Shown: positions 41,809-52,599 of the stretch, piece by piece | Layout of the letters: each line of letters starts with the position of its first letter | Position numbering within the stretch: the stretch's first letter is position 1 | DNA from: Bryobacteraceae bacterium | Lineage (GTDB): Bacteria; Acidobacteriota; Terriglobia; Bryobacterales; Bryobacteraceae | Assembly (NCBI GenBank): GCA_026002855.1 | Contig: BPGD01000001.1 | Span: 744,001-808,000, forward strand | DNA length: 64,000 nucleotides | Direction of reading: 5' to 3' | Made by a program: the position numbers and the translations under genes | Notes under the pieces: model-generated | Told to the model about the DNA's origin: nothing | Databases searched by the model: none | The model's input: only the letters and a program-made list of their open reading frames with translations

Positions 41809-43053
41809 ATGAAGCTCAGCGTCGCCCTTCTCATCGTCCTCGCCGCGGCCGTGCGCGCCCAGCCCGCCTATGATCTGCTGCTGCAGGGAGGTCACGTCAT
41901 CGACCCGAAAAACGGCATCAACGCCCGCATGGACGTGGCCGTGGCCCGGGGCCGCATCGCCCGCGTCGCCGCCCGCATCGACCCGCGCGAGGCGGCGCGC
42001 GTGGTCGACGTCGGCGGCCTCTATGTCGTGCCCGGCCTCATCGACATCCACGTCCACGTCTACGCCGGCACCGGCCTCAAAGGGGTCTACACGGGAGACC
42101 TCAGCGTCTATCCGGACAGCTTCTCCTTCCGCACCGGCGTCACCACCATGGTCGACGCGGGCACCAGCGGCTGGCGCAACTTTCCCGACTTCCGCCAGCG
42201 CATCATCGAGCGGGCGCGCACGCGTGTCTTCGCCTTCCTCAACATTGTCGGCGGCGGCATGGGCCTCACCAGCGAAGACGACCCCGCCGACATGGATCCG
42301 GAGGCGGCCATCCGCATGGTGCGCGCCCACCGCGACCGGATCGTCGGCATCAAGGTCGCCCACTACTCAAAGGAGGGCTGGCCGGACATCGACAACGCGC
42401 TCAAGGCGGCCAACGAGCTCAAGCTCCCCATCATGGTGGACTTCGGCTGGACGAACGAAAACCGCAACCTGAAAATCCTCCTCGAACAGAAGCTCCGCCC
42501 CGGCGACATCTACACCCATTGCTACTCCGGCCACCGCGACGAACTCGTCGAGGGCAAAACGAATCCGGCCATGTGGGCCGGCCGCAGGCGCGGCGTCCTG
42601 TTCGACGTCGGCCACGGCGGCGGCAGCTTCTACTGGAACATCGCCGTGCCGATGACGCGCGAGGGCTTCTGGCCGGACTCGATCTCCACCGACCTTCACA
42701 CCGGCAGCATGAACGCCGGCATGAAGGACATGACCAACGTCATGTCGAAGATCCTCAACCTCGGCGCGCCGCTGGAGGACGTCATCCGGATGTCGACCTG
42801 GGCCCCGGCCCGCGAAATCGGTCATCCCGAGCTCGGCCACCTCAGCGAGGGCGCCGAGGCCGACATCACCGTCCTCAGCCTCCAGAAGGGAAAATTCGGT
42901 TTCATTGACGCCGCCGGCGCTCGCTTCCGGGGCGACCGCCTCCTCGTGGCCGAACTCACCATCCTGGGCGGCACGGTCGTCTGGGACCGGCTCGGCTGGG
43001 CCGCGCCGGACTGGGAGAAGTTCCCCTACCGCAAGCGGGAGCGGCCGAAGTAG
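41809..43053 (+). CDS. Secreted amidohydrolase/deacetylase family metal-dependent hydrolase
   Basis: 414 residues from the ATG at 41809, preceded by AGGAGG. The signal peptide is MKLSVALLIVLAAAVRA. The early block YDLLLQGGHVIDPKNGINARMDVAVARGRIARV and VPGLIDIHVHVYAG (HxH metal ligands) are typical of the amidohydrolase superfamily. Further His residues lie in KVAHYS, THCYSGH and DVGHGGGSF, and the late Asp in SISTDLHTGS. The C-terminal EGAEADITVLSL closes the small beta-sandwich. It resembles the enamidase/dihydroorotase-like deacetylase group; the substrate is not known. The export signal suggests periplasmic action. Confidence 0.9.
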   Translation: MKLSVALLIVLAAAVRAQPAYDLLLQGGHVIDPKNGINARMDVAVARGRIARVAARIDPREAARVVDVGGLYVVPGLIDIHVHVYAGTGLKGVYTGDLSVYPDSFSFRTGVTTMVDAGTSGWRNFPDFRQRIIERARTRVFAFLNIVGGGMGLTSEDDPADMDPEAAIRMVRAHRDRIVGIKVAHYSKEGWPDIDNALKAANELKLPIMVDFGWTNENRNLKILLEQKLRPGDIYTHCYSGHRDELVEGKTNPAMWAGRRRGVLFDVGHGGGSFYWNIAVPMTREGFWPDSISTDLHTGSMNAGMKDMTNVMSKILNLGAPLEDVIRMSTWAPAREIGHPELGHLSEGAEADITVLSLQKGKFGFIDAAGARFRGDRLLVAELTILGGTVVWDRLGWAAPDWEKFPYRKRERPK

Positions 43054-43057
43054 CCGC

Positions 43058-44005
43058 CTAGCCGGTCCGCTGCGGCTCCCCGGCGGCGCCGTCCTGCGAC
43101 GCCGCAATCAGCCGCCGCACTGCGTCCAGTTGCAGCAACGGCGCCAGCGCCGCCAGCGCCGCGGCCGGGTGCCACACAAACCAGGATGGCCACAGCAGCC
43201 GGGACGGGACCAGACCGGTGTTTTCCAGTCCGACACAGAAGCTGCCCGCGCAGGTCAACCCCGCCGCCCAAAGATAGGCCCGCCAGGGACGCGCCAGCAG
43301 CCCGCCCCGCAGCGGCGCCGCCGCCCGCTCGAGCAGAACGCTCAGCACCAGCAGCCACCCCAGCAGCGGATCCGTCAGCCAGCCGATCCACCACAGGGCC
43401 GTCCGGCGAACACCGGGCGCGCCCAGCCAGAAGCCGAACGAATGGAGGGCATAGGTGAAGAAACACGCCGCGCCGAGCAGCGCCACCCAGTCCTTCCCCG
43501 AAGGCCGCCGCAACAGGCCGAGCCGCGCGTGAACCCGGAGGGCCATCGTCAGCCCGGCAGCCAGCAGCAGCAGATACAGCGTGCCCCCCAGGACGCGCCC
43601 GAACTCGGCCAGCACCGGTTGCCACGAAGCGGTCCCGGAGACGGCCAGCGGGTTCACTGCGATCGGCACGGCGAGCCAGTGACGGAAAAACATGCTGACG
43701 GCGTGGACGCCCCCGGCGGCTGACAGCAGCAGCCAGGCCGATCTGAGCGGCTCCCCCGGCCCGTACCAACGCATGACCCAGGCCGCGGCCGCCATCTCCA
43801 CCAGGGCATACACCGTCAGCAGCGGGCCGCCGACTTCCCTGAACCAGAAATCCAGCCCGCGCGCGCTCCCGCCGGAGAGCCATGCGGCCGCGGTCGCCAG
43901 CCCCACGGCCACGAAGGCAGCGCACGAACCGGCCACCGCCAGCGCCAGCCCCCAAACCACCGCCAGCGGCTCCGCCCAGGGACGCCTCAGAGCCAGCGCC
44001 CTCAT
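43058..44005 (-). CDS. Multi-pass membrane protein of unknown function, in sigma/anti-sigma operon
   Basis: 315 residues from the ATG at 44005, with GGGGGGAGG upstream. About eight or nine hydrophobic segments cover the whole length, for example residues 13-35, 50-70, 85-100 and 120-150, with short loops. I recognise no family. The arginine-rich loops face one side. It overlaps the stop region of the anti-sigma factor gene by 4 bp, so it is probably coupled to the sigma/anti-sigma pair and may be a membrane signal partner; that role is inferred. Confidence 0.75.
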   Translation of the reverse strand: MRALALRRPWAEPLAVVWGLALAVAGSCAAFVAVGLATAAAWLSGGSARGLDFWFREVGGPLLTVYALVEMAAAAWVMRWYGPGEPLRSAWLLLSAAGGVHAVSMFFRHWLAVPIAVNPLAVSGTASWQPVLAEFGRVLGGTLYLLLLAAGLTMALRVHARLGLLRRPSGKDWVALLGAACFFTYALHSFGFWLGAPGVRRTALWWIGWLTDPLLGWLLVLSVLLERAAAPLRGGLLARPWRAYLWAAGLTCAGSFCVGLENTGLVPSRLLWPSWFVWHPAAALAALAPLLQLDAVRRLIAASQDGAAGEPQRTG

Positions 44006-44457
44006 GCCGCCCTCCCCCCGGCCTGCTTCCGCCCGGAGGCCATTTCGATGGCCCGGTTTCCCAGCAGTGTCTCCATCAGCACGACCTTTGCCGGACGAGC
44101 CGCTTCCGCGGCAGCGGCGTGGCCCAACAGCAGCAACGCCAGAGACTCGCCGGGCAGCGGCCCCGCCCCACGGGCGGCCGACTCTCCTGCAAGCCGCTGC
44201 CATCCGGCCTCAAAGAGCTTTTTCACTGCCTCCAAATGGACATTCAGCGCCCGGCGCGCCAGTTCCAGCTCTTCGGCCAGACGCTCCACCCGCTGCTGGC
44301 AGAGACGGCACTCGGCCACATGGGCCGCCACATGGCGCGATTCGGCCTCGCCGAGTTCCCCGTCCCGCCAGGCGCACAATCTCCAGTCCTCCGGATGCCG
44401 CCGCGCGCGCCGCGTCACCGCCCGGATCCAGCCGGCAAGCATGCCATGCAGGCTCAT
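44002..44457 (-). CDS. Zinc-binding anti-sigma factor-like protein
   Basis: 151 residues. Near the N-terminus the motif H-x3-H-x3-C-x2-C (H42, H46, C50, C53 in ESRHVAAHVAECRLCQQRVE) is the ZAS/zf-HC2 signature of anti-sigma factors. The rest is helical with a moderately hydrophobic patch around LALLLLGHAAAAE that is too short to be a sure membrane anchor. It overlaps the ECF sigma gene by 4 bp, the usual arrangement for a sigma and its inhibitor. It probably holds the sigma factor inactive until a signal arrives. Confidence 0.82.
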   Translation of the reverse strand: MSLHGMLAGWIRAVTRRARRHPEDWRLCAWRDGELGEAESRHVAAHVAECRLCQQRVERLAEELELARRALNVHLEAVKKLFEAGWQRLAGESAARGAGPLPGESLALLLLGHAAAAEAARPAKVVLMETLLGNRAIEMASGRKQAGGRAA

Positions 44458-44996
44458 CGCAGCGCCTCCAGTTTATGCAGGGCGCGCGACAAAAGACAGG
44501 CCACCGATCCGGGCCGCAGCCTGAGGATCTCCGCAATCTCCAGATAACGATACCCGAGAACCCGTAGTTGCACGCACTGAAACTCCCGCGGCGACAGCAG
44601 CGCGCGAATTCGCGCCTCCAGCTCGCCCGCCCCGCCTTCCGCCGATGACGCGCCCGCCAGCGAGCCGGCCGCCGCCAGGCGTTCCTGCCGGGCGCTGCGT
44701 CGCGCGGCATCGCGAAGGAAATTCAACACCACCCGGGCCAGCCAGGCGCGCACGGAGCGGATGTGAACGCCCGTCAGCAACGCCTCCTGATACCGCAGGA
44801 AGGCCTCCTGAACCGCGTCCTCGGCCAGGCCCTCATCACGGCACTCGGCCAGCGCCAGCCGGAACAGCAGCCGGCCGTGGCTCTCGTAGGCCGATTCGGC
44901 GGCGCGGCGGACGTCGGGCGCCCCCGCCCGGCCGCCCTCGGCGGCCGCATCCATCGCCTGCCAGCAGATCGAACCTTCCTCCGGGAGATCGGGCAT
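44454..44996 (-). CDS. ECF-type RNA polymerase sigma factor
   Basis: 180 residues from the ATG at 44996, with GGGAG upstream; the longer open frame upstream has no conserved content. Region 2 is AAESAYESHGRLLFRLALAECRDEGLAEDAVQEAFLRYQEAL, and region 4 is LSPREFQCVQLRVLGYRYLEIAEILRLRPGSVACLLSRALHKLEAL, with the helix-turn-helix. The linker is Ala/Gly-rich. There is no region 3, as expected for ECF factors. It is followed by an anti-sigma gene and a membrane protein, and is divergent from the pilin-like genes, which are candidate targets. Confidence 0.9.
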   Translation of the reverse strand: MPDLPEEGSICWQAMDAAAEGGRAGAPDVRRAAESAYESHGRLLFRLALAECRDEGLAEDAVQEAFLRYQEALLTGVHIRSVRAWLARVVLNFLRDAARRSARQERLAAAGSLAGASSAEGGAGELEARIRALLSPREFQCVQLRVLGYRYLEIAEILRLRPGSVACLLSRALHKLEALR

Positions 44997-45155
44997 GGGG
45001 CGACTCCCATTGTCCCGGACACCGGCGGCAAATGCAATCCGCGCCAGCCTCGGGTGTTTGCCTGACTTCCGCCAAAGAACGCACTTAGCCGTCAAGCATG
45101 ACAGTTTGTTCGTCGTCTTATGGGCGGCATGACGATAAGAGGGGAAAGTGCACCC

Positions 45156-45611
45156 ATGCGACGACGGGCGAGAGGCAACGCGCTGATCGAAACGGCGCTG
45201 GTAATGTTGCCGCTGTTTGCGCTGGTGTTTGCCATTGTCGATCACGGGCTCGTGGTGTTCTTGCAGTCCACTTTCCAGCACGCGGTGCGGGAAGGAGTCC
45301 GGTATGCGGTGACCTACCAGACGCAGCCGGGCCTGGGCCACGATGACAGCATCCGCGCCGTGGTCGTCCGCAACTCCATGGGCTTCCTCCGCGGCCGGGA
45401 AAGCTCGATCAAGATCCGGTACTTCGACCCCATCACGTTCCAGGAGGTGCCGGACAACGTGCCCGGCAACATTGTGGAAGTCTCGATCGAGGGATACGAG
45501 CATCGGTGGCTGGCGGCGCTCTGGCGGGCCCCGGGAGCCATCCAGTTGAACGCCCGCTCGTCGGACCGGATGGAGGGCCTGCCGACGGGCGCTTCGCCGC
45601 CGCCGCGGTAA
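45156..45611 (+). CDS. TadE-like pseudopilin protein, copy 1
   Basis: 151 residues from the ATG at 45156, preceded by GAGGGGA; ATG codons at 45129 and 45120 are alternatives. A short basic N-terminus (MRRRARG) leads into NALIETALVMLPLFALVFAIVDHGLVVFL, the TadE-type helix with an E near the start (ALIET). The rest is a small globular domain (FQHAVREGVRYAVTYQ...). TadE-like proteins are minor pseudopilins of the Tad/Flp type IVb pilus, cleaved by a prepilin peptidase. No Tad ATPase or secretin lies nearby. Confidence 0.85.
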   Translation: MRRRARGNALIETALVMLPLFALVFAIVDHGLVVFLQSTFQHAVREGVRYAVTYQTQPGLGHDDSIRAVVVRNSMGFLRGRESSIKIRYFDPITFQEVPDNVPGNIVEVSIEGYEHRWLAALWRAPGAIQLNARSSDRMEGLPTGASPPPR

Positions 45612-45636
45612 GGCCAGCAACACAGGGAGGAGAGCC

Positions 45637-46260
45637 ATGAGGAACCGGCACCGGAGCGGCAGACAGTCGGGCAACTCGCTTATCGAGTTCGCCCTCGGTT
45701 TCGCGCTTCTGATGCCCCTCTACGTCTGGATGCTCATCTACGGACTCGACCTGAAGCACCTGATGCAGGTCGGCCAGGTGAGCCGCGACGCGGGCCACAT
45801 GTATGCGCGCGGAGTGGACTTTTCGCTTCCAGGCAACCAGGACGTGCTGGTACGCCTCGCCGCCGGCATGCGCATGACGAGAACGGGCGGAGCGGGCGTG
45901 GTGATTCTAACTAGAGTTCTCAAGGTCGGCGCTCAGGATTGCACCGACGGCGGCATCGCGGTGAGCTCATGCAGCAATCTGGGGCAGGCGGTGATCACCC
46001 AGCGCATTGTCGTCGGCAACGCCAGCCTCCGGCCCAGCAAGATCGGCACGCCGCCGGCGTCGCTCCTGCTGGCCGACGGCTCCATTGCCCCTGCCGATTA
46101 TCTGACCAAGAGCGCCGCGCGGACGGTCAATTTCAACTCGATCCTCAACCTCGCCGACGGCGAAATGGCTTATGTGGCGGAAGCCTGGTTCGAGTCTCCG
46201 GTCAAGGATTTTCCAACAAACAACAGCAGGGGGCCTCTCTATGCACGCACGATCTTCTAG
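45637..46260 (+). CDS. TadE-like pseudopilin protein, copy 2
   Basis: 207 residues. It begins RNRHRSGRQSGNSLIEFALGFALLMPLYVWMLIYGLDL, again a basic stretch, SLIEFAL and a single hydrophobic helix. The mature part (~150 residues) contains VSRDAGHMYARGVDF, typical of TadE/TadG proteins. A pair of cysteines (DCTDGG, SSCSN) may form a disulphide. It starts 25 bp after copy 1 with GGGAGGAGAG, and its 3' end overlaps the VWA gene by 20 bp, so the three genes are cotranscribed. Confidence 0.83.
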   Translation: MRNRHRSGRQSGNSLIEFALGFALLMPLYVWMLIYGLDLKHLMQVGQVSRDAGHMYARGVDFSLPGNQDVLVRLAAGMRMTRTGGAGVVILTRVLKVGAQDCTDGGIAVSSCSNLGQAVITQRIVVGNASLRPSKIGTPPASLLLADGSIAPADYLTKSAARTVNFNSILNLADGEMAYVAEAWFESPVKDFPTNNSRGPLYARTIF

Positions 46261-47773
46261 GAACGAGCGGGGCATCACGATCATTCTGCTGGCCTTCGGC
46301 CTGGCCATGATCCTTCTGATGGCCGGCCTCGCGGTGGATGCCTCTTACCTGTACACGGTGCGGGCCAAGCTTTCGATGGCCTGCGACGCGGCAGCGCTGG
46401 CGGCCGCCCGCTCGCTCAACGTGGGTCTCACGATGGCCGAGCAGGAAAGTGCGGCCCGGGCGCGCGCCCAGGCGTTTTTCGACGCCAACTTCCCCAACGG
46501 CGCCCTGAACACGCGCAACCGGACCTCTTCGGTGGCCGTCGAGGAGACGGCCCTGCGCACGCGCTCGGTCACCGTCTCGGCCTCGGTCGTCGCACCCACG
46601 TATTTCATGCGGATCGTCGGCATCCCTTCCATCCCCGTGTCGGCCCTCGGCAAGGCCAGCCGCCGCGACGTCAACATGATGATGGTGCTCGACCGCTCCG
46701 GCAGCATGCAGAGTGCCGGCGCCTGCGAGCCGATGAAATCGGCCGCGCGGAGTTTCGTCTCGCGCTTCGCCGAGGGCCGCGACCGCCTCGGCATGATTAC
46801 CTACAGCACCTCCTGGTATTACGCCTACCCGCTCACCAAGAATTTCAAGACCCAGTCGCCCACGCTCGACTCCGTCATCAGCACCATCACCTGCACCGGC
46901 GGCACCTCGACGGCGATGGCCATCAGCGAGGCATACAACCAGCTTGCCGCCCTGAACGAACCCGGTGCGCTGAACATCATCATGCTGTTCACCGACGGCA
47001 TCCCGACCGGTCTGACTGCCCAGTTCCCGGTAAAGACCGTCTCCGACTCCCGCTACGGCAACCAGGAGAGCCGCACCGTGGACGGCATCTATCACAACTA
47101 TCCGAACGTGGGAACCATCTATAACATGCTTCCCAGCGGCTGCCGGGATACCGCCAACAAGACGTATCCCCAGGCCGGCTGGGCGCCGGCAGACCGCATC
47201 GGCGTGCTCGTTTCCAGCGGCGATGGCGTGGCCGCCACCGGCCAGACCTACGGCATCATCAAGCCTTACGCTCCCACCATGACTTCGGCCGACAGGTCTC
47301 TGGACGGCCCCACCGGCACCATGACCAGCGGCGCCGGCTGCGCGTTCGGATCCGGCACCACCGATTTCAATCTCATGCGCTACGCCCGGCGCGATATCGC
47401 TTACGTGCCGAACTTCGACCTCTACAACAACCGCATGGACTGCTGCTACCGGACCGTGCCGAAATTCACCAGCGGCCCGTTCGCAGGCAGGATCCGTCCC
47501 GACAGGCCGGATTCGGTCGGCGCAGCCTCCACCAACGCCACCGACAACGCCGCCAAACGCATCCGCCAGAGCACGGCCAACCCCACCCTCTTCTATGTCA
47601 TCGGGCTCGGCAGCGTCGATTCCGTGCTGCTGAAGCGGATCGCCAACGACCCCTCCAGCCCCACGTACACGCGCGACGAGCCCACCGGCCTGTACGTCTA
47701 CGCGCCGGACAAGACGCAACTGAACCAGGCCTTCGCCCGCATCGCCTCGGAGATCCTGCGCCTGGCCCAGTAA
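46241..47773 (+). CDS. TadG-like protein with VWA domain
   Basis: 510 residues from the ATG at 46241. A basic N-terminus precedes ERGITIILLAFGLAMILLMAGLAVDASYLYTVRAKLSMACDAAALAAARSLN, the TadG-like helix. A von Willebrand factor A domain starts near residue 142 with the metal-dependent adhesion site DRSGSM (D151, S153, S155), then TGGTST and LFTDG. The C-terminus (FYVIGLGSVDSVLLKRIANDP...LNQAFARIASEILRL) closes the VWA fold, with a ~170-residue insertion rich in Tyr/Gly and paired cysteines between. It may sit at a pilus tip or on the envelope and bind ligand; inferred from VWA-containing TadG proteins. Confidence 0.88.
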   Translation: MHARSSRNERGITIILLAFGLAMILLMAGLAVDASYLYTVRAKLSMACDAAALAAARSLNVGLTMAEQESAARARAQAFFDANFPNGALNTRNRTSSVAVEETALRTRSVTVSASVVAPTYFMRIVGIPSIPVSALGKASRRDVNMMMVLDRSGSMQSAGACEPMKSAARSFVSRFAEGRDRLGMITYSTSWYYAYPLTKNFKTQSPTLDSVISTITCTGGTSTAMAISEAYNQLAALNEPGALNIIMLFTDGIPTGLTAQFPVKTVSDSRYGNQESRTVDGIYHNYPNVGTIYNMLPSGCRDTANKTYPQAGWAPADRIGVLVSSGDGVAATGQTYGIIKPYAPTMTSADRSLDGPTGTMTSGAGCAFGSGTTDFNLMRYARRDIAYVPNFDLYNNRMDCCYRTVPKFTSGPFAGRIRPDRPDSVGAASTNATDNAAKRIRQSTANPTLFYVIGLGSVDSVLLKRIANDPSSPTYTRDEPTGLYVYAPDKTQLNQAFARIASEILRLAQ

Positions 47774-47831
47774 TGCCCCGCGGCTGCGCGCCTCCCCCAG
47801 GGTGCAGAATGGGAGCATTGGGAGGCGCACA

Positions 47832-48668
47832 ATGAACCGGACCTTTCTGGCCCTGCTCGTGGCCGGCTGCCTGCTGCCCTGTCAGGCCCAGTCCAGCCGC
47901 GAATTGCAGGATCTCAACTGGCGGGAATTCGCCGGGCTCGTGCCCGCGCGCATCCAGACCGTGCTGCTGCCCACGGGCACCATCGAAGCGCATGGCGTGC
48001 TGAACAACGGCGCCGACAACACCGCCCCGGTCGACATCGCCCGCGCCATCGCGCCGCGGCTCAACGCGCTGATCGCGCCGCTCATTCCCTACGGCGTCAC
48101 CGGTTCGCTCGATGGCTACCCGGGCACGTTCCAGATCTCCGAGGCCGCCTACCGGCCGTTCGTCGCCGACGTGCTCAAGGGACTGGCCCGGAACGGATTC
48201 CGCAACATCATCGTCGTGAACGGCCACGGCGGGCCGCAGACGGCCATCCTCAATGATCTGGCCGAGCAGGCCAGCCGCGAACACCGCGTGCGCGTGATGG
48301 TCGTCAACTGGTGGAGCGCCTGCTCGGATACCACATTCAAGGTGTTCGGCGAAGACGGCGGCCACGCCGGCTGGAACGAAACCGCCTTCATCCAGGCGCT
48401 TCACCCGCAGCTCGTGCGCCGGGACCTCTACAGCCCCGACCTGGAAATTCCGCGCCCCGCCCCAGGCGCGTGGGCGGCCTACCCGTTCCCCGCCCCGGTG
48501 ATCCTGTATCAGGCCGGCCAGGGATCGGTGCGGTTTGACGAGACGAAGGCGAAGCAGTATTTTCAGGCGGTGATAGACTGCATGACGAACCTGATCGAGG
48601 GGACAATTCAACGATGGGACCGCATGAACGTCTATCCCGCCGCGGCTTTGCCCGCTTCGCCGCGCTAG
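47832..48668 (+). CDS. Creatininase family protein, exported
   Basis: 278 residues from the ATG at 47832, with GGAGG 6 nt upstream. The signal peptide is MNRTFLALLVAGCLLPCQA. The creatininase fold is shown by TVLLPTGTIEAHGVLNNGADNTAP, PLIPYGVTGSLDGYPGTFQIS, NIIVVNGHGGPQ (metal ligand region) and DGGHAGWNETAF. The first ligand block has NGADN where many members read HLPLxTD, so a metal ligand may differ. The family includes creatinine amidohydrolase and enzymes for redox cofactor and F420-type biosynthesis; substrate unknown. Its last 55 bp overlap the next gene. Confidence 0.88.
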   Translation: MNRTFLALLVAGCLLPCQAQSSRELQDLNWREFAGLVPARIQTVLLPTGTIEAHGVLNNGADNTAPVDIARAIAPRLNALIAPLIPYGVTGSLDGYPGTFQISEAAYRPFVADVLKGLARNGFRNIIVVNGHGGPQTAILNDLAEQASREHRVRVMVVNWWSACSDTTFKVFGEDGGHAGWNETAFIQALHPQLVRRDLYSPDLEIPRPAPGAWAAYPFPAPVILYQAGQGSVRFDETKAKQYFQAVIDCMTNLIEGTIQRWDRMNVYPAAALPASPR

Positions 48669-49729
48669 CCGGCCCGCTGCCCATCCCGGTGTGGACCGAG
48701 AGGGCGCTGGCGCAGTTGAGCTATCCCGGCGAAGCGCCTCCGGATGCCGTGCTGCTGAATGCGAATGAAAATCCGCTGGGGCCTTGCGCCGAGGCCCTGG
48801 AGGCCATGCGTGCAGTGCTGCCCCGCGGCGGCCGCTACCAGTTCGGCGAGACCCTCCGGCTGGCGCGCACCGCCGCGCGGCTGGAGGAGATCCCGGAAAG
48901 TCACGTTCAGTCCTTTGCCGGGTCGAGCGACCCGCTGCACCGGGTCGTACTCGCCTTCTGCGGCCCCGGCCGGGCCTTCGTCACCGCCGATCCCGGCTAT
49001 GAGGCCGGCGAGCGCGCTGCGGCCTTCGTCAACGCGCCCGTGCTTCGCCTCCCTCTTACGAAGGACTACGCCCATGACGTCGAGGCCATGCTCCGCGCGG
49101 CGGGCAGGGAAGCGGGCGTGTTCTACGTCTGCAACCCCAACAACCCCACCGGCACACTCACCCCGCGCGATGCCATCGAGCATCTCGTCCGCGAAAAGCC
49201 CGCCGGCAGCGTTGTCCTCGTCGACGAGGCCTACATCCATTACTGCGGCGCGCCCTCCTGCCTCGACATGGTGCGCACCGGCAGGGACGTCGTCGTGCTG
49301 CGCACGTTCTCCAAGATCTACGGCATGGCCGGACTGCGGGCCGGCCTGGCCTTCGCCCGCCCCGATCTGCTCGACCGCATCCGCCCTTATGGCACCGGCT
49401 TCCTGCCCGTCACCGGCATGCTGGGCGCCATCGCCAGCCTCGAGGCGAAAGGCGTGGTGGCCGAAAGGCGCGAATATGTCCGGAAAATCCGGGAGGATTT
49501 ATTCGCCTGGCTGCGTGAAAAGAAGATCGATTTCGTTCCCAGCGTCAGCAACAAGGTCATGATCCGCACCCCGAGGCCAGGCCGCGAGATCGCGGCCGCC
49601 ATGGCCGCCCGCAAAGTGATCATCGGCCGGAGCTGGCCCTCGTGGCCCAACCACGTGCGGGTGACCATCGGAACGCCGGAGGAAATGGAGAAGTTCAAGG
49701 CAGCCTTCGCAGAAGTGACCTCTTCCTGA
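48614..49729 (+). CDS. Tat-exported PLP-dependent aminotransferase (HisC-like)
   Basis: 371 residues. The N-terminus has a twin-arginine signal (SRRGFARFAALAG, residues 8-20) and a cut near ALAQ. The rest is a fold type I class I/II aminotransferase: LLNANENPLGP, YQFGETLRLA, GSSDPLHRVV, CNPNNPTGT, VLVDEAYIHYCG, RTFSKIYGMAGLRAGLAFA (PLP lysine in FSKIYG) and VRVTIGTPEEMEKF. It resembles histidinol-phosphate aminotransferase, which is normally cytoplasmic. Tat export is for folded, cofactor-containing proteins, so it fits. The gene overlaps the creatininase gene by 55 bp. Confidence 0.88.
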   Translation: MGPHERLSRRGFARFAALAGPLPIPVWTERALAQLSYPGEAPPDAVLLNANENPLGPCAEALEAMRAVLPRGGRYQFGETLRLARTAARLEEIPESHVQSFAGSSDPLHRVVLAFCGPGRAFVTADPGYEAGERAAAFVNAPVLRLPLTKDYAHDVEAMLRAAGREAGVFYVCNPNNPTGTLTPRDAIEHLVREKPAGSVVLVDEAYIHYCGAPSCLDMVRTGRDVVVLRTFSKIYGMAGLRAGLAFARPDLLDRIRPYGTGFLPVTGMLGAIASLEAKGVVAERREYVRKIREDLFAWLREKKIDFVPSVSNKVMIRTPRPGREIAAAMAARKVIIGRSWPSWPNHVRVTIGTPEEMEKFKAAFAEVTSS

Positions 49730-49965
49730 CCACTGCCCCCGTCGACCCGTCGCCGGACGGAGCCAGCCGCCACGCCCAACATTCGCTTCCATGTGTGCCC
49801 GCATCCCGTTCGGCCGACGCAGACTTTGCATGTCCCCGGCATCAGCTCCCCGCGTGCGCCCCTAGTTGTTTTCTATACAATGAGAGATTCCGGGCATCTG
49901 ATATGGCAGGCAGGCCCGGATGCCTGCAAACGTCCTGAGGCTTTCAGGGAAAGCGGAGCACATCG

Positions 49966-50649
49966 ATGGGAACCATTGCCTTGAATGGCGGTCTGGAAAA
50001 GACCGCCTTTTTCTATCAGTCCGTCGTCGGCAAGAAGGTGGTGATGGCGGTGACGGGCTGCGTGCTGTGCCTGTTTGTGCTCGGCCACATGCTGGGCAAC
50101 CTTCAGATCTACCAGGGCCCCGAGAAGCTCAATCATTACGCCGAGTTTCTCCAGGGCCTGGGAGCCGGCCTCTGGGCCGTGCGTCTGGTGCTGCTGGCCT
50201 CTGTCGGGCTGCACATCCTGTCCGCCTACCAGCTCTGGCGGCTGAAGCTGAGCGCCCGGCCCACGCCGTATCTGAAGAAGTCCTACGTCGCCACCTCCTA
50301 CGCGGCGCGGACGATGATCTGGACCGGCCCGATCGTTCTGGCCTTCATCATCTATCACCTGCTGCACTTCACTACCGGACAGGCGCATCCGGACTTCCGC
50401 CGCGGCGACGTCTATCACAACGTCGTCGCCGGCTTCAGCAACCCGGCGGCCAGCCTCTTCTACATCGCCGCCAACATCCTGCTGGCGATCCATCTCTACC
50501 ACGGCGCCTGGAGCATGTTTCAGTCGGTGGGCATCAATCACCCGCGCTACACGCCGTGGCTGAAACGGCTGGCCGCGTTGTATGCGTGGGTCATCGGCCT
50601 GGGCAACGTGTCGATCCCGCTGGCCGTGCTCACGGGCGTCGTGAAGTAG
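49966..50649 (+). CDS. sdhC: Succinate dehydrogenase/fumarate reductase cytochrome b subunit
   Basis: 227 residues with five membrane segments. [43 protein letters not shown] and [19 protein letters not shown] hold the histidines that ligate two haems, as in the Bacillus and Wolinella type B enzymes with a single anchor subunit. It donates or accepts electrons with quinone at the membrane. sdhA follows after 19 bp. The 236 bp upstream contain an AT-rich patch (49871-49881, TATACAAT) that may carry the promoter. Confidence 0.93.
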   Translation: MGTIALNGGLEKTAFFYQSVVGKKVVMAVTGCVLCLFVLGHMLGNLQIYQGPEKLNHYAEFLQGLGAGLWAVRLVLLASVGLHILSAYQLWRLKLSARPTPYLKKSYVATSYAARTMIWTGPIVLAFIIYHLLHFTTGQAHPDFRRGDVYHNVVAGFSNPAASLFYIAANILLAIHLYHGAWSMFQSVGINHPRYTPWLKRLAALYAWVIGLGNVSIPLAVLTGVVK

Positions 50650-50668
50650 AACGGGAGGCAGTCAGACC

Positions 50669-52588
<1,920 letters not shown>

Positions 52589-52599
52589 GGAAGCAGGCG

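Noticed and set aside
45120-45155. Earlier ATG codons for the first TadE-like gene
   Set aside because: The ATG at 45156 has GAGGGGA upstream and starts the basic-plus-hydrophobic pilin leader directly; the earlier ones are less typical.
44997-45674. A possible N-terminal extension of the ECF sigma factor
   Set aside because: It runs against the pilin genes, has no conserved region, and the ATG at 44996 has a good ribosome site.
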